A stretch of DNA of 64,000 bases from a virus. The stretch is taken from IMG/VR virus record IMGVR_UViG_3300028115_001312, positions 1-64,000 of that record. One strand, written 5' to 3'. Positions 1-7,957 of the stretch are shown here, piece by piece (within the stretch, counting starts at the first letter, position 1; the number at the start of each line of letters is the position of its first letter). The translations under genes were made by a program, and so were the position numbers. Below the pieces are notes generated by a model that searched no databases, had not been told where the DNA came from, and was given only the letters and a program-made list of their open reading frames with translations.

Positions 1-1177
1 TAGCACTATCAATCATATCAAATGCTTTATCAGGTAATCTTTTATCAGTGAGATAACGTACACTTAAATCTACTGCATATTCAATTGCTTCTGCAGTAAT
101 TGTGCAACTGTGAAATTCTTCATAATATTTTGCACTGTTTTTTAGTATTTCTTTTGCAAGTTTAGGTGTAGGCTCATCAACAGTTATGTGATAAAAACGT
201 CTCATTAATGCACGATCTTTTTCAAAACTCTGATTATATTCTTCCCAGGTAGTACTTGCAATTACTTTAAGTTTGCCTCTTCCTAGATATGGCTTTAACA
301 TATTTGCAAAATCTGTACCACCATTACCGCCAGAGCCTGCACCTTTAAGTGTATGTGCTTCGTCTATAAACAATATACATTTTGTTTTTTGTATTAGAGC
401 CTCAAGCACTTCTTTTACACGTTCTTCAAACTGTCCTCTGTACTGTGTACCTGCCAACATATTTGCTACATCAAGGTTGTAAACAGTATGGTCATACAAA
501 TATTCTGGAACTTGTTTGTTTACAATTTTTACTGCAAGTCCTTCTGCGACTGCAGTTTTACCAACTCCAGGATCACCAACCATTAGTACATTGCTTTTAT
601 TTCGTCTTGCAAATGTTTGTGTAATATCATCTATTACATCGTCTCTGCCAACAACAGGATCAAGTTTATTTTCTTCAGCAGCCTTGTTTAAATCTTCACA
701 AAATTCATTTACAATACCATTTAAATATTGCTGCTGTTGTCTACTAATTGCACTGTTTCTATCATTCTTTTTTACAAAGTCTAAAAATTCATCTCTTTCG
801 ATGTTATACTTCATTAAAAAATAACTACTGTAACTACTGTTCTCTTGCATTAGACTTACGAATATATCAACAATTTGTACTTGATCTCTGCCACTAAAAA
901 GAACACTTGTTAATGATCTGTTGAAAACACGTTCTAAACTTTGTGTTTTTACAGGATTGCTATTTGTATATTTGCCATATTGGTTTACAATGTGACTTTC
1001 TAAATCAAGACTCATCTCTTCTAATTGTACACCAAATTTTAATAGTAACTTTGAAAATTGATTATTTTTAAGAATAGCCAGCAACATATGCTCAGTGCTT
1101 ATATAAGAATGACCATACTTAGATGCAATATCTGTTGCAATTTTTAAAACTTTATCAACTTCTTTTGATGTTTTCAT
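1..1177 (-). CDS. ClpA/ClpB-type AAA+ unfoldase, C-terminus cut by window edge
   Basis: The reading frame opens at an ATG at 1177 and runs off the window after about 392 codons. It starts with a Clp N-domain-like helical region (residues 1-140). The first AAA+ module follows, with Walker A GDPGVGKT near residue 200, Walker B ILFIDEAHTL near 268, and an arginine-rich ALMRRF stretch matching the ClpA D1 sensor region. Clp unfoldases thread proteins into ClpP or, as ClpB, resolve aggregates. The cut prevents telling these apart, because the D2 module and any ClpP-docking loop lie outside. Its ATG directly abuts the dnaJ stop (TAAATG), so the two are probably co-translated. A ClpS-like adaptor at 58.1-58.4 kb supports a ClpA-type role. 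That role is inference. Confidence 0.85.
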   Translation of the reverse strand, partial: MKTSKEVDKVLKIATDIASKYGHSYISTEHMLLAILKNNQFSKLLLKFGVQLEEMSLDLESHIVNQYGKYTNSNPVKTQSLERVFNRSLTSVLFSGRDQVQIVDIFVSLMQENSSYSSYFLMKYNIERDEFLDFVKKNDRNSAISRQQQQYLNGIVNEFCEDLNKAAEENKLDPVVGRDDVIDDITQTFARRNKSNVLMVGDPGVGKTAVAEGLAVKIVNKQVPEYLYDHTVYNLDVANMLAGTQYRGQFEERVKEVLEALIQKTKCILFIDEAHTLKGAGSGGNGGTDFANMLKPYLGRGKLKVIASTTWEEYNQSFEKDRALMRRFYHITVDEPTPKLAKEILKNSAKYYEEFHSCTITAEAIEYAVDLSVRYLTDKRLPDKAFDMIDSA

Positions 1178-1987
1178 TTATTCGTCTCTTAGTTTCTTGC
1201 ATATATTTAATTGTTGTTCTGATAAATTTTCTGGTATTTTTACAAGTACTTGTACAAGTAAATCACCTCTACTGTCTTTTTTATTATACATTCCATAATT
1301 AGGTAGTTTCAGTATTGTACCAAATTGTGTACCTGCAGGAATATTTAAATTTAATAACTTTTTATCAATTGTTGTAACTTGCACAACAGTACCTATTATA
1401 GCATTCCATGCGTTTATTGTCAAGTGTATTTTGAGATTATCGCCTTCTCTAATGAACACATCGTCTGGAATAATTTTTACAGTAACAGTTAAATCACCCT
1501 GTGGAAGATCAGGATATCTTAAATCTCCTAGGCCTTTATATTTTATTTTTGTACCATCATTAACACTACGAGGTATTTTTAAATTTACTAAATGTCTTGT
1601 ACCATTTGTATGTTTAATACTAACAGTTTTTTCTTGTTCGCTAAAACTTTCTTCTAGTGTGCAATCTATAACAATGCCCAAATTTTTATTTGTTTTTGTT
1701 CTTGTATATTCTCTCTTACTAGGATGAAATCCTGCACTTCCAAACACAGTAAACATATCATCGAAAATATCATTTGTTTTTAGTGTATGTTGTCTAGCAT
1801 TATGCATATCAAATCTTGCACGTTTATGTGGATCTTTAAGGACGTCATATGCTTCACTTATTTCGTGAAACTTTTGTTCATCACCACCTGTATCAGGATG
1901 AAATTCTTTCGCTAGTGTACGATATGCTTTTGTAATATCTTGCGGACTGCAATCAGTTTTTAGTCCTAATACATCATAATAGTTCAT
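1178..1987 (-). CDS. DnaJ/CbpA-like co-chaperone
   Basis: The 269-residue protein has an N-terminal J domain (residues 1-70) with the HPD triad at 30-32, which stimulates DnaK ATPase. A C-terminal DnaJ substrate-binding region (about 110-260) follows, including an IPAGTQFGT stretch typical of that fold. There is no cysteine-rich zinc finger and only a short linker, so it resembles CbpA more than full DnaJ. The stop abuts the ATG of the downstream Clp ATPase, which suggests one chaperone operon. A phage J protein would redirect host DnaK. The function follows from family knowledge and the specific client is unknown. Confidence 0.9.
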   Translation of the reverse strand: MNYYDVLGLKTDCSPQDITKAYRTLAKEFHPDTGGDEQKFHEISEAYDVLKDPHKRARFDMHNARQHTLKTNDIFDDMFTVFGSAGFHPSKREYTRTKTNKNLGIVIDCTLEESFSEQEKTVSIKHTNGTRHLVNLKIPRSVNDGTKIKYKGLGDLRYPDLPQGDLTVTVKIIPDDVFIREGDNLKIHLTINAWNAIIGTVVQVTTIDKKLLNLNIPAGTQFGTILKLPNYGMYNKKDSRGDLLVQVLVKIPENLSEQQLNICKKLRDE

Positions 1988-2025
1988 ATGTCTATTTACG
2001 TCATATTAGGACTATAGATAAATTT

Positions 2026-2358
2026 TTACTTTTTCTTAGTATTGCCTACTGCTTGTGCACCAAAAAATGCAGCTACAATAGCAGCAACAGAAACAAAATA
2101 TACTGCAGCCATGTCACCTAATATCTTAGCAGCTTGATCCATGCCAATTATATTTGCTATTAGTACTATTGCAGGATACAACAACATACCAAACAGTGCA
2201 AACCATGCCATGCTACGTTGTGCATCACGCATAGCATCTGCATCTTCTAGTTCTTTGCGTTTGAACTCTAAGTACATTGCCTGTTCTTCTTCGGTTACTT
2301 TTCCGTCACCGTTTGTATCTGCAGGATGAAAACCTGCTTGTTTAATTTCTTCAGCCAT
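2026..2358 (-). CDS. Small membrane protein with an N-terminal EF-hand loop
   Basis: This 110-residue protein contains a canonical EF-hand-type calcium loop at residues 14-25 (DTNGDGKVTEEE: D14, N16, D18, K20, T22, E25). Two hydrophobic segments follow at about 50-75 and 83-105. It overlaps the next gene upstream by 8 nt. It sits next to the lysis genes, and two transmembrane segments fit a holin-like or envelope protein, but no holin family is recognised. Calcium binding is inferred from the loop only. Confidence 0.7.
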   Translation of the reverse strand: MAEEIKQAGFHPADTNGDGKVTEEEQAMYLEFKRKELEDADAMRDAQRSMAWFALFGMLLYPAIVLIANIIGMDQAAKILGDMAAVYFVSVAAIVAAFFGAQAVGNTKKK

Positions 2359-2638
2359 TATTTCTCTCCTCTAATTCTTGAATTCTGGCTTCAAGTTCGT
2401 CAATTTTATTTGTTATCTTAGGATATTTTATACGCCAAGCATTTGGATCATTCTGTAGCCAAGTCCAGCCCCAACGTATTGCAAGATATTCTAGTGTAGC
2501 ATCAAACTTTTGTACACCCCATGTAGCCATACGTGTGTCTTTAAACCAAAATAAAAATGCAGCTCCAAATAATGATCCAACTATTGCAGTATAGATCCAT
2601 AGACGGTCATCTGCCATCCTTTCTATCATTTCCCACAT
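2351..2638 (-). CDS. Small membrane protein with C-terminal coiled coil
   Basis: The 95-residue product has one membrane segment (about residues 14-32, WIYTAIVGSLFGAAFLFWF), a tryptophan-rich middle, and a charged heptad-like tail (about 72-95) that looks like a short coiled coil. It overlaps the EF-hand protein downstream and the FkbM gene upstream. No family recognised. Its position beside the lysis cassette makes a holin or antiholin role possible but unproven. Confidence 0.6.
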   Translation of the reverse strand: MWEMIERMADDRLWIYTAIVGSLFGAAFLFWFKDTRMATWGVQKFDATLEYLAIRWGWTWLQNDPNAWRIKYPKITNKIDELEARIQELEERNNG

Positions 2639-3428
2639 TCTCTCTACTCCTATATACCATTCGTTCTACAGTATCATCTCTATCGACTACTGGTTCTAAC
2701 TTTGTATTTAACTTATATGCAGTACAAACCCAGTTTATAACTCCGTGTTTTGGCCCAAATATATCATCTGTATTATTTTTTTGATTGTTTTTATTATATG
2801 TGCTTACAGGAAACCAATACATACTGTAATTGCAACTTTTTAAAAAGTCATAAGTTTCAGCATATGTTGTTTCGTCTTGCATTTCTATTAGCATGTCTGG
2901 TTTATGTGTATGTAAAATATTACGCATTCCTACTAACACTTTTAATTCTTGACCTTCTACATCAATTTTAACCAGATCAACTTTGGGTAATCCTAGTATA
3001 TCAAGTGGTGCAGATTTTATACCTGTGCCTTGTACTACTTTTGTTTTTCCGTAATCGAATTCTGTATCAACTTCTACTAAAGTATCACCTATTGCCATTT
3101 TAGTGGCAGTAACATTTTTTCTTAATGCACACATGCCTGCTACATTTTTTGATAACAAATCAAAATTAGCATCGTCAGGTTCAAATGCTAGTACTCGTTC
3201 TACATTGTAACTAAGTGGGATTGTATGTGTACCTATATTTGCACCTATATCAACGAACCATGTATTTTTTTTAGATAGGCTTTTAAGTAATTCTATTTCT
3301 GCTTGACAGTACTCGCCGTATAAATCTAAACTACGTCCTATTGTAGGATCGTCTATATAGATTAACATTTTACCACTTATTGTGTCAGTCAGTTTTGATT
3401 GTAGATTTATCTTTTTCGTTTGTTTCAT
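2607..3428 (-). CDS. FkbM-family SAM-dependent methyltransferase
   Basis: This 273-residue protein carries the class I SAM-binding motif VDIGANIGTHTIP (about residues 59-71), an acidic residue after the second strand (AFEPDD) and the FkbM-type LVKIDVEGQE motif (about 152-161). FkbM enzymes methylate sugars or lipids, often in surface glycans. Here it may modify host envelope or virion glycans. It overlaps the gene on either side by 30-45 nt, in line with the compact minus-strand packing. The substrate cannot be read from sequence. Confidence 0.85.
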   Translation of the reverse strand: MKQTKKINLQSKLTDTISGKMLIYIDDPTIGRSLDLYGEYCQAEIELLKSLSKKNTWFVDIGANIGTHTIPLSYNVERVLAFEPDDANFDLLSKNVAGMCALRKNVTATKMAIGDTLVEVDTEFDYGKTKVVQGTGIKSAPLDILGLPKVDLVKIDVEGQELKVLVGMRNILHTHKPDMLIEMQDETTYAETYDFLKSCNYSMYWFPVSTYNKNNQKNNTDDIFGPKHGVINWVCTAYKLNTKLEPVVDRDDTVERMVYRSRENVGNDRKDGR

Positions 3429-3810
3429 CCGGTGTCATTGCTTTTTCATAATAGACTATAATCTCATTTTGTTGATTTATGAAACGTCTTAGTTCACTTA
3501 TATTAAGTGCTAGGTTTTCGTATGTGTCAATGCTTAGTGCAACAAAGGCTAGTTCACCATTTTGCTCTGTGAACTCAGCAATAAACGCTTCCAGATTACC
3601 TTTGTTTACAACATATACTTGTGTATCTGTAAGGTTAATCGGCTTTGGTCTGGCTACTATCGGTACTGTCACTTTTTGTACTTGTGTCACTACCTTCACT
3701 TCCGGTTCCGGTTTTAGACCGCTGCAACCAGAAAGGAAGATCGCTAGTACTGCCAGTATTGTTGCCAGTTTCGCCCATGATTTCACGCCACAGTTTAGCT
3801 GTTGCACCAT
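3385..3810 (-). CDS. Outer-membrane spanin-like lipoprotein (Rz1-like)
   Basis: The 141-residue product has a lipoprotein signal peptide with lipobox LSGC and the acylated cysteine at about residue 29, then a proline-containing linker and a helical C-terminus. Its first 176 nt overlap, in another frame, the end of the inner-membrane partner gene (3635-4135). This is the classic Rz/Rz1 arrangement. Spanin pairs bridge inner and outer membranes and fuse them after the endolysin has cleared peptidoglycan. It is longer than coliphage Rz1. The role is inferred from architecture and the neighbouring endolysin. Confidence 0.7.
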   Translation of the reverse strand: MVQQLNCGVKSWAKLATILAVLAIFLSGCSGLKPEPEVKVVTQVQKVTVPIVARPKPINLTDTQVYVVNKGNLEAFIAEFTEQNGELAFVALSIDTYENLALNISELRRFINQQNEIIVYYEKAMTPDETNEKDKSTIKTD

Positions 3811-4135
3811 TCATACGTCCTTCTAAATTTTTAGCATTTGAAATAGCATCTGCTAGTAGATCAAGTTTCCTTAATCTATTTCTTAGATCGTCTCCATATG
3901 CTTCTGCTTTTTGTAATTGTACTTGTAAATTTTTACTAAGCTCTGCATTCTTTGCTGCTTCACTTTTTAATAAATTTACACTTTTTTCACTTTGTTCAAT
4001 TGCTACTTCTAGTTTAGCATTATTTTCAGATAGAGTTTGTATTCTTTGTTGTGTACTTGTATAGTACCCGTAGGCGCCGTAACCAACGCCTCCTAGTACA
4101 CCTAAAAGTAATAAAACAAGATACAGTCTAGCCAT
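3635..4135 (-). CDS. Inner-membrane spanin-like protein (Rz-like)
   Basis: One N-terminal membrane anchor (residues 4-25, hydrophobic and glycine-rich) is followed by about 80 residues of periplasmic coiled coil (31-110) and a low-complexity Ser/Thr/Asp tail. This is the standard i-spanin topology. Its ATG overlaps the stop of the upstream 54-residue membrane gene (TAATG), and its 3' end overlaps the lipoprotein gene out of frame. Together with the GH108 endolysin at 4.7-5.25 kb this forms a lysis module. No sequence family was confirmed. Confidence 0.7.
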   Translation of the reverse strand: MARLYLVLLLLGVLGGVGYGAYGYYTSTQQRIQTLSENNAKLEVAIEQSEKSVNLLKSEAAKNAELSKNLQVQLQKAEAYGDDLRNRLRKLDLLADAISNAKNLEGRMNGATAKLWREIMGETGNNTGSTSDLPFWLQRSKTGTGSEGSDTSTKSDSTDSSQTKAD

Positions 4136-4299
4136 TATTCACTCTTGTAAATTGTCCAAGCACCATAACCTATTGCGATGTAAGCTGCAAGTTTTGCAAA
4201 CGGACCTGCAATTAAAACTATTAGACCTAAGCCTATTAGCATAGCACCGTCCCAGGTTGTTCTTTCTTCTAATCTACTTGTAATAAATTTCTTAATCAT
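4135..4299 (-). CDS. 54-residue membrane protein, holin candidate
   Basis: The ATG at 4299 was chosen because AGGAGATTCAG stands directly before it. A longer frame from 4365 has no such site. The product (MIKKFITSRLEERTTWDGAM...) has a short amphipathic N-terminus and two closely spaced hydrophobic stretches (about 19-34 and 36-50), a size and topology seen in small class II holins. It lies between the endolysin and the spanins and is coupled to both neighbours by overlapping codons. Holin function is inference. Confidence 0.6.
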   Translation of the reverse strand: MIKKFITSRLEERTTWDGAMLIGLGLIVLIAGPFAKLAAYIAIGYGAWTIYKSE

Positions 4300-4465
4300 C
4301 TGAATCTCCTTTATTACATTTTTCACAACTACAACTTTCGCAAGCCTTGTAGAAGTTATTGCCATCTTGTGGATAGCCTTTATTTTCTAGCCATAGCGGT
4401 TGTCCGCAATGACTATAATGTCCACAAACTACACAACTTGTTGATTTGTAATTTTCTACTGTCAA
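4292..4465 (-). CDS. 57-residue cysteine-rich, zinc-ribbon-like protein
   Basis: An open frame with TTG start at 4465 begins one base after the upstream stop and ends on a TAA inside the start region of the 54-residue membrane gene. It holds paired cysteines (CVVCGHYSHC near the N-terminus, ACESCSCEKC near the C-terminus), as in small zinc-binding ribbons. The next upstream gene also uses TTG, which makes the unusual start more credible. There is no clear ribosome site beyond GGA. Function unknown. Confidence 0.5.
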   Translation of the reverse strand: MTVENYKSTSCVVCGHYSHCGQPLWLENKGYPQDGNNFYKACESCSCEKCNKGDSDD

Positions 4466-4466
4466 A

Positions 4467-4715
4467 TTATGTCCAACTTTTGTTTATATTAGGACCACTT
4501 ATTGTTAAGTAATATTTGTTACCTGCATCATTAATGCCGTGTTTAATAGTGTGGCCTTTAGGAATACGACTGCTAACATCACGCATAATATATCCGTGTG
4601 CGTCATCCCACCCATGTGCCATTGTTCTATCTTTACTTGCCCACCATGTATCAATATCACTTTCTGACATTGCTTCACTGTATGGGTCTACTGGTGTATC
4701 GAATGCGAATCCCAA
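4467..4715 (-). CDS. Uncharacterised 82-residue protein, TTG start
   Basis: The frame begins at TTG 4715, preceded by AGGAG eight bases upstream, which fixes the start despite the rare codon. The product is polar, tryptophan-containing and soluble, with no membrane segment or recognised motif (an AHGWDDAHGY segment lies in the middle). It lies directly between the endolysin and the cysteine-rich micro-gene, probably in the same transcript. Confidence 0.6.
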   Translation of the reverse strand: MGFAFDTPVDPYSEAMSESDIDTWWASKDRTMAHGWDDAHGYIMRDVSSRIPKGHTIKHGINDAGNKYYLTISGPNINKSWT

Positions 4716-4725
4716 CTTTTTTCTC

Positions 4726-5250
4726 CTAAATCATGTTAAGTGCTAGTTCTGTAGTTTCATCTACTCGTCGAGTCCATCCTCTGCCAAATGTTTCAAATGT
4801 GCTAAGACTTTCATAGTATTCCTGTCTTGCTTGTTGAAAATTTGTTATGGTATCTGTTAATCCGTTTTCTTCTATATATTCATCTAATTTTTTAAGTGTG
4901 TTTGGACCAATGCCTCCGTCTGCAACTGTACCAATCATTGTTTGTAAGTATTTTGCACTACGTCCTGTACCTGCATTAACACCAAAATCAAAAACACATA
5001 AATCTAATCCTGCTGGTAATTGATCACCTTTCACTCTATCCCAATAGTTCTTTTTGTAAATTGGTGCAACATCTTCAACAATAAGATCACGCATATCTTT
5101 TTGTTCTATATCTTGTTCAGCACACCATGCTTCATAAACTTTTAGTGTAACACCTAAGTTAGTTTCACCACCTGGATCGCTTGGATGATTTACATATCCA
5201 CCTTCATGATGTAGTATTGTTTCTATACATTTATCGTAATTTTCTTGCAT
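4726..5250 (-). CDS. Endolysin, glycoside hydrolase family 108 type
   Basis: This 174-residue protein has the GH108 (TtsA/ZliS-type) signature HHEGGYVNHPSDPGGETN, with the predicted catalytic glutamate at residue 16. The C-terminal part resembles the peptidoglycan-binding domain PG_binding_3 that usually accompanies it. Such enzymes cleave the beta-1,4 bond of peptidoglycan. There is no signal peptide, so export would need a holin, and candidates lie just downstream. It is the first gene of a lysis module that continues into the spanin pair. Confidence 0.88.
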   Translation of the reverse strand: MQENYDKCIETILHHEGGYVNHPSDPGGETNLGVTLKVYEAWCAEQDIEQKDMRDLIVEDVAPIYKKNYWDRVKGDQLPAGLDLCVFDFGVNAGTGRSAKYLQTMIGTVADGGIGPNTLKKLDEYIEENGLTDTITNFQQARQEYYESLSTFETFGRGWTRRVDETTELALNMI

Positions 5251-5253
5251 TGA

Positions 5254-5793
5254 CTATCTCTCTTTTGGTTGGTAAGGTTTGAATTGTTCTATATCGCCTT
5301 TGCTTCTTGGCACTCTTGCACTGTTTAGAATACTTTCCATTGTTGCTACTGCACGTTTAGCATCTCTATATTTTTTAGGACTAAGTGGAATAGATGATGC
5401 CAACTGTGTTTGTGTTAGAGGAAGTGTTGCATTTTTTCTACTTTCAGGTCTATCAAAATACATAAACTGCCAGTTTTCTACATCTGTAATATTTTTAAGA
5501 TCTTCAATTAGACCCATAAACTTTGCAGGATAATGTGTTCTACGTTCTGCTTCAACGAATACAATATACTTGCCTTCGCTTATTTCACCAGCACTAGTTT
5601 CTGCATCTATTACCCAGTCATATCCTTTTTCAATAAAACTTTCAAGATCCATTGCAGGTTGTTTACCAAACACTTTGAATGTTGCAACTATAATTGCATC
5701 ATCAGTTCCCATCTTAGGCTTGTATTCATCAAAGTGTACAGTTTCCTCAATACGACCTTCTAAATCCTGTTCATCAAGTGGCATCAAATTCAT
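5254..5793 (-). CDS. Uncharacterised 179-residue phage protein
   Basis: A soluble protein with an acidic N-terminus and a basic C-terminus, with no signal peptide or membrane segment. No motif recognised. It overlaps the 175-residue gene upstream by 20 nt and is followed by the endolysin after 3 nt. It may be a virion or tail-assembly component because of the neighbourhood, but nothing in the sequence proves this. Confidence 0.7.
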   Translation of the reverse strand: MNLMPLDEQDLEGRIEETVHFDEYKPKMGTDDAIIVATFKVFGKQPAMDLESFIEKGYDWVIDAETSAGEISEGKYIVFVEAERRTHYPAKFMGLIEDLKNITDVENWQFMYFDRPESRKNATLPLTQTQLASSIPLSPKKYRDAKRAVATMESILNSARVPRSKGDIEQFKPYQPKER

Positions 5794-6301
5794 CCTTGTC
5801 TTTATTCAAGTTTGTTAGTTCTGCTTGATCTAAGCCTTCTTCATATGCATCATCAATTTCAGAAACGTCTATTTCTTTACCTTCAATGTCCATATATCCA
5901 TCACGAAATTCTTTTATAAGTTCAATAGGTAATTTAATATTTACTAGCCAAACTGGATCTTCACGTAACTTAGGCTTCTTAGTTCCAGGTCTAAAGTCAC
6001 TGTAATCTTCTACTTTAACTGGTGTAGCAACTGTACTTTCTCTGTATGTAACTTTTGCATTGTACCCAAGCAAACGTTTTGCCCCGTCAGGATCTGGCAT
6101 AAGTTTCTTAGGCCACATAAAGGTTGCTTCAACCCAATGCTTCTTACGTATAGGGCCTTCTACTAGTTCACCTTTTTTCCAATTTTTAAAAGCATATATG
6201 TCTAAACTATCTACAACACGTTCAATGTCCATCATAGTTTCTAGACTGCTCTCACTCATGTAAATACTTTTAGTATTTTTGATAATATCAACTATATCCA
6301 T
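5774..6301 (-). CDS. Uncharacterised 175-residue phage protein
   Basis: A soluble, mixed-charge protein with a strongly acidic C-terminus (about residues 140-175) and a tryptophan/lysine-rich middle. No family recognised. Its start overlaps the stop of the SGNH-like gene upstream by 1 nt (TAATG-type junction), and its end overlaps the next gene by 20 nt, so it is translated as part of a tightly packed minus-strand operon. Confidence 0.7.
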   Translation of the reverse strand: MDIVDIIKNTKSIYMSESSLETMMDIERVVDSLDIYAFKNWKKGELVEGPIRKKHWVEATFMWPKKLMPDPDGAKRLLGYNAKVTYRESTVATPVKVEDYSDFRPGTKKPKLREDPVWLVNIKLPIELIKEFRDGYMDIEGKEIDVSEIDDAYEEGLDQAELTNLNKDKDEFDAT

Positions 6302-6987
6302 TACACAATCCTATCATATAACATATTTATCCATTCTATATGTGCAGACTCTTTAGGATGAGTTGTATAAAACTCCTGTTTTGTACGTTTTGCCCAGGTA
6401 AACATTCCTTCCTGGTCAATAAATTTTGACATATCTATATCAGCAATAAGTGTTTTAAGTGTTGTGTCTAATACTAATTGCGACTTAAAAATTGTATGAT
6501 CTACTGTCATAAAAACATATCTGATGTTATGTTTGATAAGATAATTTTGTAACATAACAATTTCACACCAGCTATTATATATTTCCCAATATGGGTCAAT
6601 TGCTATATTTTTGACATAATTGCCTACAAATTCTGTAATACCTTTAGAGTCTGCATTATCTGTATGTGTTTGATTTGTAAATGTTGGAGGTGTAAAAGGA
6701 TTAATACTATACCAAGGACTTTCACGTTGTCCTGTATCGTATGCAAATCTAAACTCATAACGATTAGGAAAACTCCACATAACTGCTACATAAATATCTA
6801 AGTCTTTATATTGATTTACTGCATTCATGACATTACGTCTAATAGCACTATTAGAGTAACCAGGTTTTGCAGTATTACAAATATTCCAACCTTTTCGTTT
6901 TGCTAGTAAATTTGCCCAGGTATGTTCTTGGCTTGGTAGTTCACTACCATATGTAAAACTATCTCCGCCTGCTATTAATACTGTCAT
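6301..6987 (-). CDS. SGNH/GDSL-like hydrolase-fold protein
   Basis: Residues 5-14 (IAGGDSFTYG) match block I of SGNH hydrolases with serine 9 as the likely nucleophile. A THPKESAH segment near the C-terminus fits block V, which supplies the catalytic His. SGNH proteins are esterases, acetyltransferase partners or lipases. Phage members could deacylate surface glycans. Two more proteins with this type of N-terminal block occur at 33.3-34.1 and 50.4-51.4 kb. Substrate unknown. Confidence 0.7.
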   Translation of the reverse strand: MTVLIAGGDSFTYGSELPSQEHTWANLLAKRKGWNICNTAKPGYSNSAIRRNVMNAVNQYKDLDIYVAVMWSFPNRYEFRFAYDTGQRESPWYSINPFTPPTFTNQTHTDNADSKGITEFVGNYVKNIAIDPYWEIYNSWCEIVMLQNYLIKHNIRYVFMTVDHTIFKSQLVLDTTLKTLIADIDMSKFIDQEGMFTWAKRTKQEFYTTHPKESAHIEWINMLYDRIV

Positions 6988-7721
6988 ATTTTAAAGATAT
7001 TATCCTTGTTTGCATTATCTAGAATTTCTCTTGTACGATCTGTCTTTAGTCCAGTCATTTGTAATACTGCTCGTGGATGACTACTAGCATTAGCAGTACA
7101 ATGTGGAACATTACTCCAATCAAATACATGTACCTCTCCGGCACGCCATCGATCGTACATACAGTTTCCGTACATATAAAAATGTCCAGGTTGCCAGTCA
7201 TCTAACATAATAGTTATTCGTACTACACGTTCTGGATCGTCTGGACATCTGTCCCATAATTTATCAATGTGCTTGTTAAACATTTGTCCAGTCATTTGTA
7301 TATGTGCTTGCCACTTTACTAAACTAACACCATCACTTGTAAGTTTAAAGTAATCCATCATTTTATATAATGTTGGATAATCTGACCAATCTGAAAAACT
7401 ATTTTTGTTAGTAAGAATTAATCCTTTTGGATCCCCGCCTGCTTGAGCAATATCATATTCTTCCTGAGTAAGCATTTCAGGATCTTTTTTCTTTTGTGCA
7501 AAATGTTTACGTGTTGACCAGTTTACAGGATGTGTTGCTTTGACAAGTCTATCACGTTCCGCTTTCCAATCTCCTTCGAATCTACCAATCACTTCAAACC
7601 AATCACCTGGTTGGTCTTGTATAGTGTCATCAAAATGGTAATCACTATGTGCAACAGTCCAATCCCAACTACTGGCATAGTCGTTAGGATCATCAAGTTT
7701 TTTGTTTACAAATTTTCTCAT
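6984..7721 (-). CDS. 2-oxoglutarate/Fe(II)-dependent oxygenase-like protein
   Basis: A double-stranded beta-helix pattern is visible in the C-terminal half: an HID iron-binding pair, a distal histidine (PHCTAN) and a 2OG-binding arginine in HPRAVLQ. Counted from an upstream in-frame ATG at 7736 these are H156, D158, H212 and R222. The pattern resembles aspartyl/asparaginyl or prolyl hydroxylases. The ATG at 7721 overlaps the upstream stop as ATGA and is preferred, though the ATG at 7736 is possible. The substrate cannot be deduced. A second oxygenase with the same ligands lies at 15.7 kb. Confidence 0.7.
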   Translation of the reverse strand: MRKFVNKKLDDPNDYASSWDWTVAHSDYHFDDTIQDQPGDWFEVIGRFEGDWKAERDRLVKATHPVNWSTRKHFAQKKKDPEMLTQEEYDIAQAGGDPKGLILTNKNSFSDWSDYPTLYKMMDYFKLTSDGVSLVKWQAHIQMTGQMFNKHIDKLWDRCPDDPERVVRITIMLDDWQPGHFYMYGNCMYDRWRAGEVHVFDWSNVPHCTANASSHPRAVLQMTGLKTDRTREILDNANKDNIFKI

Positions 7722-7957
7722 AATAAGTACATCCAAATTAACATAGGAACTATTATCGCAAACTGTGGTAAAAAGTTAAGAATAATTGCACGTTCATTCC
7801 ATTTAAAACCAACATAAATCCACCCACTAGCACCTATCATTTGCAGTATGCTATTCCATGGAGTTACGCCTGCGACATGCAGTATCATAGCAATAAGTAT
7901 GACCACTGCACTCGCATATTTAACGTAAACTACGATGCCACTATTATTTTTGGGCAA
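7718..7957 (-). CDS. Small membrane protein downstream of TctC
   Basis: About 79 residues with three hydrophobic segments. A TTG at 7957 with AGGATA upstream is proposed as start. An ATG at 7990 in the same frame would give 90 residues and a 47-nt overlap with tctC. It occupies the position expected for the small subunit TctB of a tripartite tricarboxylate transporter but is about half the usual TctB size, so it is either a reduced TctB or an unrelated small membrane protein. Confidence 0.55.
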   Translation of the reverse strand: MPKNNSGIVVYVKYASAVVILIAMILHVAGVTPWNSILQMIGASGWIYVGFKWNERAIILNFLPQFAIIVPMLIWMYLL

